From assembly GCA_036897625.1 (NCBI GenBank), contig JAYMTA010000876.1, positions 1 to 23,470 of the forward strand: a DNA stretch of 23,470 nt, written 5' to 3'. Made by a program: the position numbers and the translations under genes. Within the stretch, counting starts at the first letter, position 1. Each line of letters begins with the position of its first letter. The notes below the pieces were generated by a model. It did no database searches. It saw only the letters and a list, made by a program, of their open reading frames with translations, and was not told where the DNA came from. This DNA is from Pelargonium cotyledonis (Eukaryota; Streptophyta; Magnoliopsida; Geraniales; Geraniaceae). Shown piece after piece: positions 1 through 9,424 of the stretch.

Positions 1-248
1 AAAAAAAAAAATACTGCAGTAATTTAGCTAAAGGGAGTGTAGGGGACAGAGTGAGAAATAGAGAGCCGTCTCTGGTGACCACCCCTTGGAGCTTTTGACA
101 GTGACGACACTGATGCACCTTTTTCGACCCACCGACCCACCTATTTCACCTCCTACCTTCCTTTTCTCTCCTCTCTTTGTCCTCTACCTACCCACTCTTC
201 CATGCTTTTTAGCTTCGCTCTCGCATTCTCTGTTTACCACTACCATCC
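1..248 (+). promoter_or_regulatory. Upstream region and leader of the first chorismate mutase gene
   Basis: This is what the window holds upstream of the first start codon. It opens with an A run. From about 115 to 248 it is pyrimidine-rich (many CT and TTC runs), which is common in plant 5' leaders. No convincing TATA box is visible, and I see no CACGTG G-box here, unlike the promoter of the second copy. The stretch just before the ATG (CCACTACCATCC) resembles that of the downstream paralogue (CTCCACCATCGTCC), which supports the chosen start. The true promoter probably begins outside the window. Confidence 0.4.
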
Positions 249-3200
249 ATGGAGGCCGCACGCATGCTAAAACCTCCGCCTCCTGCTATTTCTGGCCCTC
301 GCGCTCTCACTATATCCAGACCCACTTGCCTTTTTGCCTCCTTCAATGGTTCTGTTTTCCCGAGAAAGCGCATTCTATCTATTCAGGCTTCGGCTGCTCT
401 TGTTGGGTATGAAAAATACAAACTTTTTCAGCTACTATCTCACAATCCATCCAGTTATTTTTAATGGGTCTATGTAATTTTGTTTGTTCAAGCCCGTTTT
501 TATATATTAAAAATTGAAGATTTTGCTATCTTCTGGTTATGGGCATGTTTTTGTTTGAAGATGCATTCTCGTGGACTTTTCTGTGTTTGCTATTTGCGAG
601 GATGTCGAATGTGTGTTGCTTTTTAATTGGAGTGATTTGTTTTGGTGTCGTGCATTCATATTTGGCATATAATTTTATTAGTGATAAAGTCTGGATTAGG
701 ATTAAGGTATGTATTTGGACCTAGGGAAAGATGAATTACTTACAATTGTCTATATTTGTTTTCTATTTGATTAATTAATTAATTCAATAATATGATAAGT
801 TGGTGGTAATCTCCATTTCCAATCCTATATAGGTTCTCATTGACCTGGAATTCTTCCACTATCTGTTTATCACATTTAAGAGGGTGAATTTGTTTGTTGA
901 TTCTTGACAGTGAATCGTCTTTATTAGGCAAACAGACGTATATCAGTTATGCATGGATCATTGGATAACATATGCTCGTAATTACTCTGTGACCATAATA
1001 CTAGTTTTGAGTACATTTAGAATTTTTATAGATTAGGAAAGTACATTATCAAGCTTGTCTGCTCTATCACTGAATGAAACTACTTATATAGTCATTAAAG
1101 TTCCAAATATGCTTGTTTTTCTCACTAGTTATTGGTAATCTGATATTTTCTAGTGAAAACACACGCACATACAACACATATATTTATGCCCAGTGCCAGC
1201 TAGCTCTTTTTTTTTAATTGAAAATGTCTTCAGCTGAGAGATAAGAAAATTGTGGTTTATTTTGTGTTCCTCTAGATTATAAATGTTGGGAATGGGATAT
1301 ATGTATGACGTTGCTTGTGACGTTAGCACATAGCTAGGAATCCTCTAAATAAGGTTCAATCTACTGTGTGCGGTAAATGTATTAGAGTAGGTGTCATGTG
1401 AGGTGGGATTGCCTGCGGAATTTGTTGCTTTCATTAAGAGGATTAGAAGATCAGACCATTCATGTGTAGATTTTCTGATGATTATTCACTCTTTTTTAAT
1501 TTTATTATAGTTGTTACTTTACATCAATTTGCACTATAATGCATCATGTGTTGCTTGTATCATACATAAAATGTTTGAAATCAACAACAGTTTTTGCCTA
1601 TACCAAAGCCACTGAGCTTGCTGGCACTCACAGTGATTGGTAATTGCACAATTAAATCATTATAAATTCGGCAGGACAGTTTGGTCATTTAGAATTTCAA
1701 ATTTTGATAAGACTATTCTAAAATTTTGCATTCAGATTGGCACCAAAGGAAAGGGTGGATGAGAGTGAGAACTTGACCCTCGAGGGTATAAGACATTCAT
1801 TAATTCGACAAGAGGATAGCATAATATTTAGCCTTTTAGAGAGAGCTCAGTATTGTTATAATGCAGATACATATGACCCTAATGCTTTCTCCATGGATGG
1901 GTTCCATGGCTCTTTAGTAGAGTTTATGCTCAAGGAAACTGAAAAGCTTCATGCTCAGGTATGTCAAACTTTTGATAAAAGAACAGTTGAAAGGATGGGA
2001 ACAAAGGGGCAGAAAGAAGAAAATGGACCAATGCAAAATTTCTGACTGATCATTATTTGCATATTAGGTGGGACGATACAAGAGTCCTGATGAGCACCCA
2101 TTCTTTCCAGAGGACTTACCTGACCCAGTGTTGCCACCTCTCCGGTACCCCCAAGTAATATTATTATCATGCATATTGTTTGTTGCTTATTTAATTCTGG
2201 AATCAACTTCAGTGCAAAAATATAAAGAATTATCTGTGAGTTATTGATTAGCTCTTCCAAAATTTAGGGAAAATAGAATATTTATGTCTAATATGTTAAG
2301 GAATTTATAAAACCTCAACCATTGGCAAGTGCATGAAGAGGTTTGAAGAACCGAGTACTTAATGAACAATTCCTCCTTTAGTAACACCCATGATAATAAC
2401 TTAACATGAAGATAGACATTATTAAGCTCATAATATTTATGTAAAGTATTATAATTTCGTGTTAAACATTCAATTACAACATGTAACATAGGTACATATT
2501 GATAAAATAGCCTCTTTGTCCCAAATTATGTGTCTTGTTCATCTAAAATGTTTGTCCCAAAATGATTAACATCTTTCCTCTTGAGTATGAATTGCAAATA
2601 ATATTTCTATGATAAGTTAGTTAGAATCTCTTGAGTTTATTACGACAAAGCCATAAGAGGTTATATGAAGGAAAATTAAGCACTAATCAAATAATTCTTA
2701 ATTTTCGCCAAAAGAGGGAAGAGTACACTCTTTTTGGGATGAGGTAATGACGTATTAAACTTATAATATCGAAAATGATAGTTGTGTACTTCCACCGGAA
2801 TTCTCTCTCTCCCATTATGTGTATTGATACGTGCCAGCATCGCTGCTAGTTATAGTTCTGATAGCGTTTTTTAGTTTCTTATTTTTTCCAACTTGCAAAC
2901 AGGTACTACATCCCATTGCTGATTCAATTAATATAAACATCAAAGTTTGGGATCTGTACTTTAAAGATCTTATTCCGAGATTTGTTAAGGAAGGCAATGA
3001 TGGCAATTCTGGATCAACTGCTGTCTGTGACACATTATGTTTGCAGGTATGCATTTTGACAATTTGTCCTAATTTCAACAGAGATCAGGTTACTTTGATT
3101 TGCATGGCTAGGAGTAAATTTTCTATGATATTAGAACTGAAGCCTAACAAGTTTCTCTATCATTCATGCTCTTGTTGGGTTCTACTATATCTATGACCAT

Positions 3201-3952
3201 GAGTTAGCATGACTTATTATACTATCATGGCTGAAAAAGAAGCAGAAATTAGAATGCTTTTCAAATTAGAATGTCTTAACCCTTACATAGCTGATACTAT
3301 GCTAATATGATTATTCATACAAATCACTCGGTTTAAGTCAACAAAATTTTTAATCTCAATGAGAAAAATATGTTTACATTAAGTAAAACATCACGATTGC
3401 GAATTGTCAAAATGCGAGGTTACTGCATGAATTAGAGCAAGTCTGCTTCTAATCTGTTATTCCATGAGAAGAACCATCATGTGTTTTCATGAATTTCTGG
3501 ATGCTTATTTCTCTCATGACTGCAGGCTCTTTCCAAGAGAATACATTATGGTAAATTTGTGGCAGAGGCTAAATTTCAAGCCTCCCCAGAAGCCTATGAA
3601 GCTCCCATTAGAGCTCAGGTATATAACCTGGCACTTTATTGGTTACTTTCCTGATATCAAATTATCAATGTTTTTTGTGTGACTTTGGTGTTATGGGGTT
3701 GGTTGGATTGTGCAGGACAGGGTTAAACTGATGGATATGCTGACATATCCAACGGTTGAAGAGTCTATAAAAAAGAGAGTAGAAACGAAAACCAAAACTT
3801 ATGGGCAGAAGGTTCTGGTGGACCCAATGATTGATATGGGAGAACCTGTATACAAAATAGAGCCAAGCTTAATAGCCAGTCTATATGGTGACTGGATCAT
3901 GCCACTCACAAAGGAAGTTCAAGTAGAGTACTTGTTGAGAAGGTTGGACTGA
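249..3952 (+). CDS. CM1: Plastid chorismate mutase, tandem copy A
   Basis: Converts chorismate to prephenate, the committed step to phenylalanine and tyrosine, in the plastid stroma. Six coding exons: 249-406, 1736-1958, 2068-2154, 2903-3046, 3526-3618, 3716-3952, all bounded by GT..AG and frame-consistent, giving about 313 residues (Arabidopsis CM1 is about 340). Residues 1 to about 55 are Ser/Pro-rich and read as a transit peptide. The AroQ-type all-helical enzyme follows: LIRQEDSII (Arg77), SKRIHYGKF (Arg209) and AEAKF (Lys220), TYPTVEE (Glu250), and the C-terminus PLTKEVQVEYLLRRLD with Thr300 and Gln304. By family knowledge these align with yeast Aro7 Arg16, Arg157, Lys168, Glu198, Thr242 and Glu246; plants carry Gln at the last position. 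The GNSGSTAVCD segment lies in the effector-binding region. AATAAA at 4000-4005 is a plausible polyadenylation signal. A close tandem copy follows 0.85 kb downstream. Confidence 0.93.
2508..2746. mobile_element. Probable Stowaway-type MITE in intron 3 of copy A
   Basis: The left end reads TA-G-CCTCTTTGTCCC and the right end GGGATGAGG-TA. Inverted, the right end gives CCTCATCCC followed by AAAAAGAGTGTACTCTTC, which aligns imperfectly with the left subterminal CCCAAATTATGTGTCTTG. The roughly 239 bp length, TA flanks and CCTC..GTCCC termini fit Stowaway/Tc1-mariner MITEs. The intron hosting it is 748 nt, against 78 nt at the same position in copy B, so part of the excess is explained by this insertion. 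There is no coding capacity. The ends are imperfect, so the call is moderate. Confidence 0.5.
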
Positions 3953-4798
3953 GTTTAGCTGTGTTGAAGTCACTCTGAGCTGTTTATTGTAATGAATGAA
4001 ATAAATTTGCTAACTCTCTTTACACGAATATTTGTTGCGGTGTTTACCGCTACATGCAAAACACTTAAAAAGTACTATAAAGGATTGCATTTTACAATGT
4101 AAGGATTGGCACAAGCACCGATCAAGGCTGCATTTTACCATGTAGAGAACTTCGATGTTTATGACTTGAATGATCCAGCGGTCGGTTTGAGAACTAAGAT
4201 TTTGTTTGAAGAGTTTGTATTTGTATTTTACCCAAATCTAATGAAAAAACAAAACTCGTTCTTCTATAAACCTATTAGATATGGATAAAATACAATTTCT
4301 TTGGTACAAATGAAGAACATGAGTCTTCAAATGAGAATGCATCACAATATCCCACGCATTTTTCATTGAAATTAACCATGGATGATGCCAGTAAAGTCAC
4401 ATTTTCCAACTATATTAAATGTTATCATAAAGAGGTGGGTGAAGCTAGAAGAAGGAAGATTTGTCATTTTTATTGAAGTTTTATATTTAGTTATTCATAC
4501 TGAGATTGAGACGGGACAAAGAGAATTTATGTCAAGTTACGCTCGAAATATCGGTGCATTGCGCATAGCCAATAAGCCCTACACCTATGATATTATTGTG
4601 ACTGCCAGGGTGGCATACATAATATTTATCGGAAAAAGGAGTCCACGTGTCCATCGTCCCGCTATTTTCGTATTCTTAATCTAAAAATATGAATATACCC
4701 ATTAACCCGGAATCAGAACCATTTAACGAACTTCCGTCGTCCTCTTCCTCTTCTCTTTGTTTCATATTCTGGTTTTCATTTCTTCTCCACCATCGTCC
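3953..4798. other. Spacer between the two chorismate mutase genes
   Basis: Holds the copy A 3' end and the copy B promoter. A 15-bp near-repeat (GCATTTTACAATGTA at 4087-4101, GCATTTTACCATGTA at 4130-4144) is present. Two short open frames (4106-4288 and 4382-4684) match nothing I recognise and are treated as chance. A G-box lies at 4644-4649. A pyrimidine-rich leader precedes the copy B ATG. Confidence 0.6.
4644..4649 (+). promoter_or_regulatory. G-box (CACGTG) in copy B promoter
   Basis: A palindromic CACGTG in the context CCACGTGTCC, 150 bp before the copy B start codon. G-boxes are bound by bHLH and bZIP factors; the ACGTGTC context resembles an ABRE. Function is inferred from motif and position only. 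No equivalent is visible in the 248 bp available upstream of copy A. Confidence 0.5.
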
Positions 4799-6703
4799 AT
4801 GGAAGTTGCGCAGCTAAAACCTCCCTCTCTGGCATTTTCTGCCTATCGCCCGAACAATATTTTGAGATCCACTTGCGTTTTCGCCTCACAAACCAGCCAC
4901 GTCCAGACCCTCTCCTTAAACGGTTCCGCTCTGCTAACCAACCGCATTCCATCTATTAGCCCTTCTGCTCCTCTTGTTGGGTATATAAAAACAAACCCTT
5001 TTCGACATTTTCGCAATTTACGTACCCTCTTAATTTAATGGGTCTTTGGAATTCGTTCAAGCCTTTGTTACGATTTGAAGATTTTGCTCTGTTTTGCCAT
5101 TTGTTTGTCTTCTTCGATCTTCTTCTGGTGATGGGCTTGTGTTTGTTTTTTATTTTGATATCTGGAGTCTGCATTCTTGTGGATTTTCTCACAGCTACAC
5201 TGTGTTTTGTCTGTTAATTTCATATTTTACTTTCAATTTTCAGCACGAGTCCTTGACTATTTTGTTACTCAATATATGACAAGTTGGTGTGCAATGTAGG
5301 TTCTCCATTTCATGCCTTTTTTTTGCTACTGATTTTGCAAGTTGGTTCTTCATAATATTGATTAAGTGTGAGACACACATATGTATATGTATGCATGGAA
5401 CATCATATATATGGAACACCATATATATTCATAACTAAATCATTAGTATTTAGTGGGCGGTTTGGGGTATATTAGGTTTCAAGTTCTGATAGACTGTATT
5501 TTTTAAATTTCGCTTTCCTTTTATGTAGATTGGTACCAAAGAAAAGAGTAGATGAGAGTGAAAGCTTGACCCTTGAGGGTATAAGACATTCGTTGATTCG
5601 ACAAGAGGATAGCATCATATTTAGCCTCTTAGCGAGAGCTCAGTATTGTTATAATGCAGATACATATGACCCTAATGCTTTTTACATGGATGGATTCCAT
5701 GGTTCTTTGGTGGAGTTTATGCTCAAAGAAAGTGAAAAGCTTCATGCTCAGGTATGTCAAAGAATAGTTCAAAATTAGAAGAAATTGGAGCATTGCAGTT
5801 ATTGGTTTATATTGCTCATTAGGTGGGAAGATACAAGAGCCCTGATGAGCATCCATTCTTTGCAGAGGACTTGCCTGACCCGAGGTTGCCACCTCTGCAA
5901 TACCCCCAAGTAAGTAATATGTACCGGCTTTGCTGATACTACATAACAATTTCTTGTTTCATATTTGTTCTGATCACTTGCGAACAGGTACTACATCCCA
6001 TTGCTGATTCAATTAACATAAACGTCAAAGTTTGGGATATGTACTTTAGGGACTTTGTCTCTAGATTGGTCAAGGAAGGAAATGATGGAAACTTTGGATC
6101 AACTGCTATTTGTGACACAAATTGTTTGAAGGTTTGTACTCTGACCATTAGTGTAGAAAGTATCACATAACCTTAACTTGCTTGAGCAGGAACAAACTTT
6201 GTTGTGATTTTGAGAACTGAAATCCAACATGTTATCATGTGATTTTGACCAATTTGTCTTACGGCTTCTTTTTTGACATTACATCAATTGCAGGCTCTTT
6301 CCAAGAGAATCCATTACGGTAAATTTGTAGCAGAAGCTAAATTCCAAGCCTCCCCAGATGCATATAAAGTTGCCATTAGAGCTCAGGTATATTTAACTTT
6401 GGTTGGACATTGAATCAGTACTTGAAATTTGAATTTTCATTGTTTGTGGGGTTGGATCTTTTACAGGACAGGGCCAAACTGATGGAAATGCTGACATATC
6501 CAACGGTTGAAGAGGCGGTAAAAAGAAGAGTAGAAATGAAAACCAAAGCGTATGCAAAGAAGATTATGATGGATGCAACGGTAGATAGCTCTGAATCGGC
6601 GTACAAAATAGAACCAAGCTTAGTATCCTATCTATATGGTCGCTGGATCATGCCATTAACGAAGGAAGTTCAAGTGAGGTACTTGCTGAGAAGACTGGAT
6701 TGA
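4799..6703 (+). CDS. Plastid chorismate mutase, tandem copy B (divergent)
   Basis: Same reaction predicted as copy A. Exons: 4799-4980, 5529-5751, 5823-5909, 5988-6131, 6294-6386, 6467-6703, giving about 321 residues. Exons 2-6 (223, 87, 144, 93, 237 nt) match copy A exactly in length and phase, so this is a tandem duplicate. The introns are far shorter (548, 71, 78, 162, 80 nt). Residues 1 to about 60 form a Ser/Pro-rich transit-like N-terminus. Catalytic-type residues are kept: Arg85, Arg217, Lys228, Glu258, Thr308, Gln312. Three acidic positions present in copy A, and as I recall in Arabidopsis CM1, are changed here: LLERA to LLARA (residue 96), YGDW to YGRW (302), VQVEY to VQVRY (314). 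CLQALS is also CLKALS. The enzyme looks catalytically competent but may differ in folding, dimer contacts or effector response. AATAAA occurs at 6745-6750. A G-box lies upstream. Confidence 0.92.
5397..5428. repeat. 16-bp tandem duplication in intron 1 of copy B
   Basis: GGAACATCATATATAT at 5397-5412 is followed directly by GGAACACCATATATAT at 5413-5428, with one mismatch. A short intronic tandem duplication with no function evident. Confidence 0.75.
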
Positions 6704-7018
6704 GTTGAGCTCAAGTTTCTGTTAGCTGTTTATGAGAACAATGAAATAAAATTTTGAAGTCACGAAATGTGGATAGTTAAAAAGGAAGGAACAGAGAGGC
6801 TTGCATTTTTTTATGAGGTAAAGATTAGCTTAGTAGGATGGTATGTGTACTATAAATGTAACGTGAATTATTGAAAGTTGGTGTAGTTTTGAATAAAAAA
6901 CAAGGGTTATTGAAGTTATGATTCAATCTTAACTTGTTCTTTTTCTACACGTAATGTAACTTGAATAAATGTATTTTTTTTTGTTTGGCTAAAAAATGGG
7001 AAATATTTGAAATACTCA
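6704..7018. other. 3' flank of chorismate mutase copy B
   Basis: Copy B 3' UTR with AATAAA at 6745-6750, then AT-rich sequence up to the MITE at 7019. No coding signal was recognised. Confidence 0.6.
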
Positions 7019-7349
7019 GGGCATCTCTAATATTGGTTTATAAGAGTGTAATAACATCTCTAATGATGCATTACATTCATATTATACTTTGTGTGAGTGT
7101 AATATCTATGAACCATGTAATATATATTACACCCATAATACAATGATGACATATGACACATGTCTATTTGGTTCATCAAATCCAATTAAAATGCATACAA
7201 TAATATTATAATAATAATAGCAGGTCTATATTATTATATTTTAAGGTATAAAATATTATAAAATAGAAATAATGAAAAATAATGTGATGAAGTAAAACTT
7301 GTGCGTCCAAATTATTACACTATTAAAGTATAAACCATTGGAGATGCCC
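7019..7349. mobile_element. MITE with GGGCATCTC termini
   Basis: The left terminus GGGCATCTCTAATATTGG and the inverted right terminus GGGCATCTCCAATGG form a terminal inverted repeat that continues with GTTTATA on both sides. The element is about 331 bp, very AT-rich and noncoding. A second copy of the terminal motif, ATCTCTAATGATGCATTAC, lies just inside the left end. The terminal sequence resembles non-autonomous DNA elements common in plants. I see no clear target-site duplication, so hAT versus PIF/Harbinger is undecided. Confidence 0.65.
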
Positions 7350-7794
7350 TTGTGCTCCTTATAATTGACTCTGGATTTTGGTGTGGCACCTCCAGTCAAT
7401 TGTTTGGTCAGCTAAAATACAATACAAGTATATAAATTATAGCTTGTGAGTGGTACTACTTGTTTGGGTGAGCTCTAAACAATTTGTATTCCTTTGTCTT
7501 TTATACTTGCGAAAAGTTCATAATTCTCATTAGATCCCCGTCAACATATCTATGGAGATAGGACAAGAGTCAAAAATTTAACTGTGAACAATTCTCATTG
7601 AGTATTATTGTGAGTGAGATAAAACGACTTAATTATATCAATCGCGAGTGTGTGAACCTGCTCAGAAACTCTATAGTATAATCCGAAAAAGTTCATAATT
7701 CTTTGTATTAATTATACAAAACCTATAAATCAGGTTATTTTCTCTATAAAAGTTTAATTTATATGCTCAACTATACTCTTGGTATTATTTTTTA
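7350..7794. other. AT-rich spacer
   Basis: AT-rich sequence with no coding signal. A short direct repeat, AAAAGTTCATAATTCT, occurs near 7512 and again near 7687. Otherwise nothing recognisable. Confidence 0.5.
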
Positions 7795-8188
7795 GGGAAA
7801 TATTTGCCTTTATTAATTCATGTAAAAAATTATTAAATCCGACAAATCAATCGGGCCAACAAGACTAATCCAACCTAAGAAACAGACAATCTCGCAAGAC
7901 GATGTGCCATTTGATTCGCAAATCTATGAATATAATTAAACTCCAAACTAAAAAAACTCGACGAAATTGACAAAATGTTTTCAATTACCAGACACAAAAC
8001 ACGGGAAGAGTCATCCTCACCACCCTGTAAAACTTGAATCACCCCCAATGCCTCCAACTCCAAAATATTGTTCCACCCATTATCATGCGTCCAACTCAAG
8101 ACTTCTCGAATGGTCATTGCCTCCACGAGTTCCAGATCAGAAATGTCGGTCTTGCCCGAACGACCTCCTCCCCAATCATATGGTGACT
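7795..8188 (-). pseudogene. Retroelement RNase H domain remnant
   Basis: On the minus strand an open stretch (about 8188 down to 7875) reads like the plant RVT_3-type RNase H domain attached to non-LTR retroelements. It begins near DWGGGRSGKTD, continues with ELVEAMTIREVLSW, NNILELEALGVIQVLQ and a long helix region, and ends with FANQMAHRLARLSVS. The expected pattern (EA..IRE.L.W, E.D...VIQ.L, H..R..N..AH.LAR) is visible, though the acidic residue after LE is not a clean ED. After the stop at 7875 the family-like tail (WISLVGPIDL) continues in another frame, so the copy is broken. No reverse transcriptase is seen upstream. This is an orphan fragment, not a working gene. Confidence 0.6.
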
Positions 8189-8368
8189 ATTAATTAAATT
8201 TGTAAATATTAGATAACATTTGAATAATAAAAAGTTAAAGTAAAATCTCACAACAAAAGGCCTAAAGATGGATTAAGATTCAAGACTCAACTTATGTTTT
8301 TGTTCTTCAACCCAAGTACAAATAAGGGAAGAGATTGACGCATGTCTCTTATTTCATGTGTATTTTAG

Positions 8369-8414
8369 TTACAAATTACAATTGGTTTGGTTACAAGTTA
8401 TCATTGACGCGTGT
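8369..8414. repeat. Diverged direct repeat, left copy
   Basis: About 46 bp that align, at roughly 80 percent by eye, with 8762-8807. Shared blocks include ACAAATT, CAATTG.TTT.GTTACA and TTATCATT. The two copies flank the Stowaway-like element and are too long and too diverged to be its target duplication. Confidence 0.55.
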
Positions 8415-8429
8415 TTTGATATAAAAATA

Positions 8430-8721
8430 TACTATATCCCTTTCATATTAAATGTCGTTTTAGAGTTTTTCACACACATTAAGAAAAGTTATTAAATGAC
8501 TTTTATACCCTTAATTAAAAGACACAAAACTCATCATTGCTAGTCTATTAATAAAATAATAAGGTTAAAAACTTTTCATATTCTATGTGAAAGTCATCAT
8601 GACAAAGGGCATTATAGGAAAATCATGTGTAAATATTTACTGAAAGTGGAAAGTGACATTTATTTTGAAATAAAAATTGGACTCTAAAACAGACATTTAA
8701 TTTAAAACGGAGATACTAGTA
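8430..8721. mobile_element. Stowaway-type MITE
   Basis: The left end reads TACTATATCCCTTTCATATT, followed by AAATGTCGTTTTAGAG. The inverted right end reads TACTAGTATCTCCGTTTT, followed by AAATTAAATGTCTGTTTTAGAG. These long, nearly matching termini with TA at each edge, about 292 bp in total and no coding capacity, are typical of Stowaway/Tc1-mariner MITEs. A further GACATTTATTTTGAAAT block lies inside the right end. It sits about 700 bp upstream of the early nodulin-like gene. Confidence 0.75.
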
Positions 8722-8761
8722 GTTATAAATCACGTTATGTTTGTAACTATATATATGTCAA

Positions 8762-8807
8762 ATACAAATTTCAATTGATTTAGTTACATATTATCATTAG
8801 CCCGTAT
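8762..8807. repeat. Diverged direct repeat, right copy
   Basis: Partner of 8369-8414, same orientation, on the far side of the Stowaway-like element. Confidence 0.55.
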
Positions 8808-9282
8808 TGCAAATGTTACACATGAAATATCGACACATAAAACAAACATTTTTCACCAAATAAAGGGTAAATTAAAGTAAAGAAGATGAAAAATTAAAAA
8901 GTAAAGCAACTGTAAATAGCAGAGTCCAAGTTCCAACCTCCAAACTAAACCATGCATTTCACAACTTTCACAGCACAGATTCTCCAACTAAAAACTGTAG
9001 ATTCTTCATTAAAGTGAAAAGCAAAGTAGCACAATTAATAATTACAGAGTAGTTACTAAATTAATTATAAATAGTTAAAGTAAATTGGTGTGAGCGAATT
9101 AGGACAGACAGTGAAGCTGGAAATCTTCAACTCTGTCTCAACCCACTATCTTTTTTAATTAACTTGTTAACGGTCCTAATCATTTTTAATTCAAAAATTT
9201 TAAAATAAATTATTCTCCATAATCTATGTTAGTTGTAGATCTAGAAAGTAACCAGCTTCTAGATAAGCCAAGAGAACATGCA

Positions 9283-9288
9283 TATAAA
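9283..9288 (+). promoter_or_regulatory. Candidate TATA box for the early nodulin-like gene
   Basis: TATAAA in the context CATATAAACAG, 137 bp before the start codon, which would give a leader of about 110 nt. An alternative TATAAAT lies at 9066-9072. The choice is inferred from spacing only. Confidence 0.4.
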
Positions 9289-9424
9289 CAGACAAACCAG
9301 CTAGGAAAAAAAACCCAAGAAAATCAAACCCACACACAAAAAAGAAAAAAACAGAGGTTCTCAAGAAACAGAGTCTTGTGGTGTGTGTTGTGAAGAGAGT
9401 TCCAGAGAAGAAGCTGCAGCAGCG

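Noticed and set aside
4106-4684. Two short open frames in the spacer between the chorismate mutase genes
   Set aside because: No family resemblance and no splice context. They overlap the region expected to serve as the copy B promoter.
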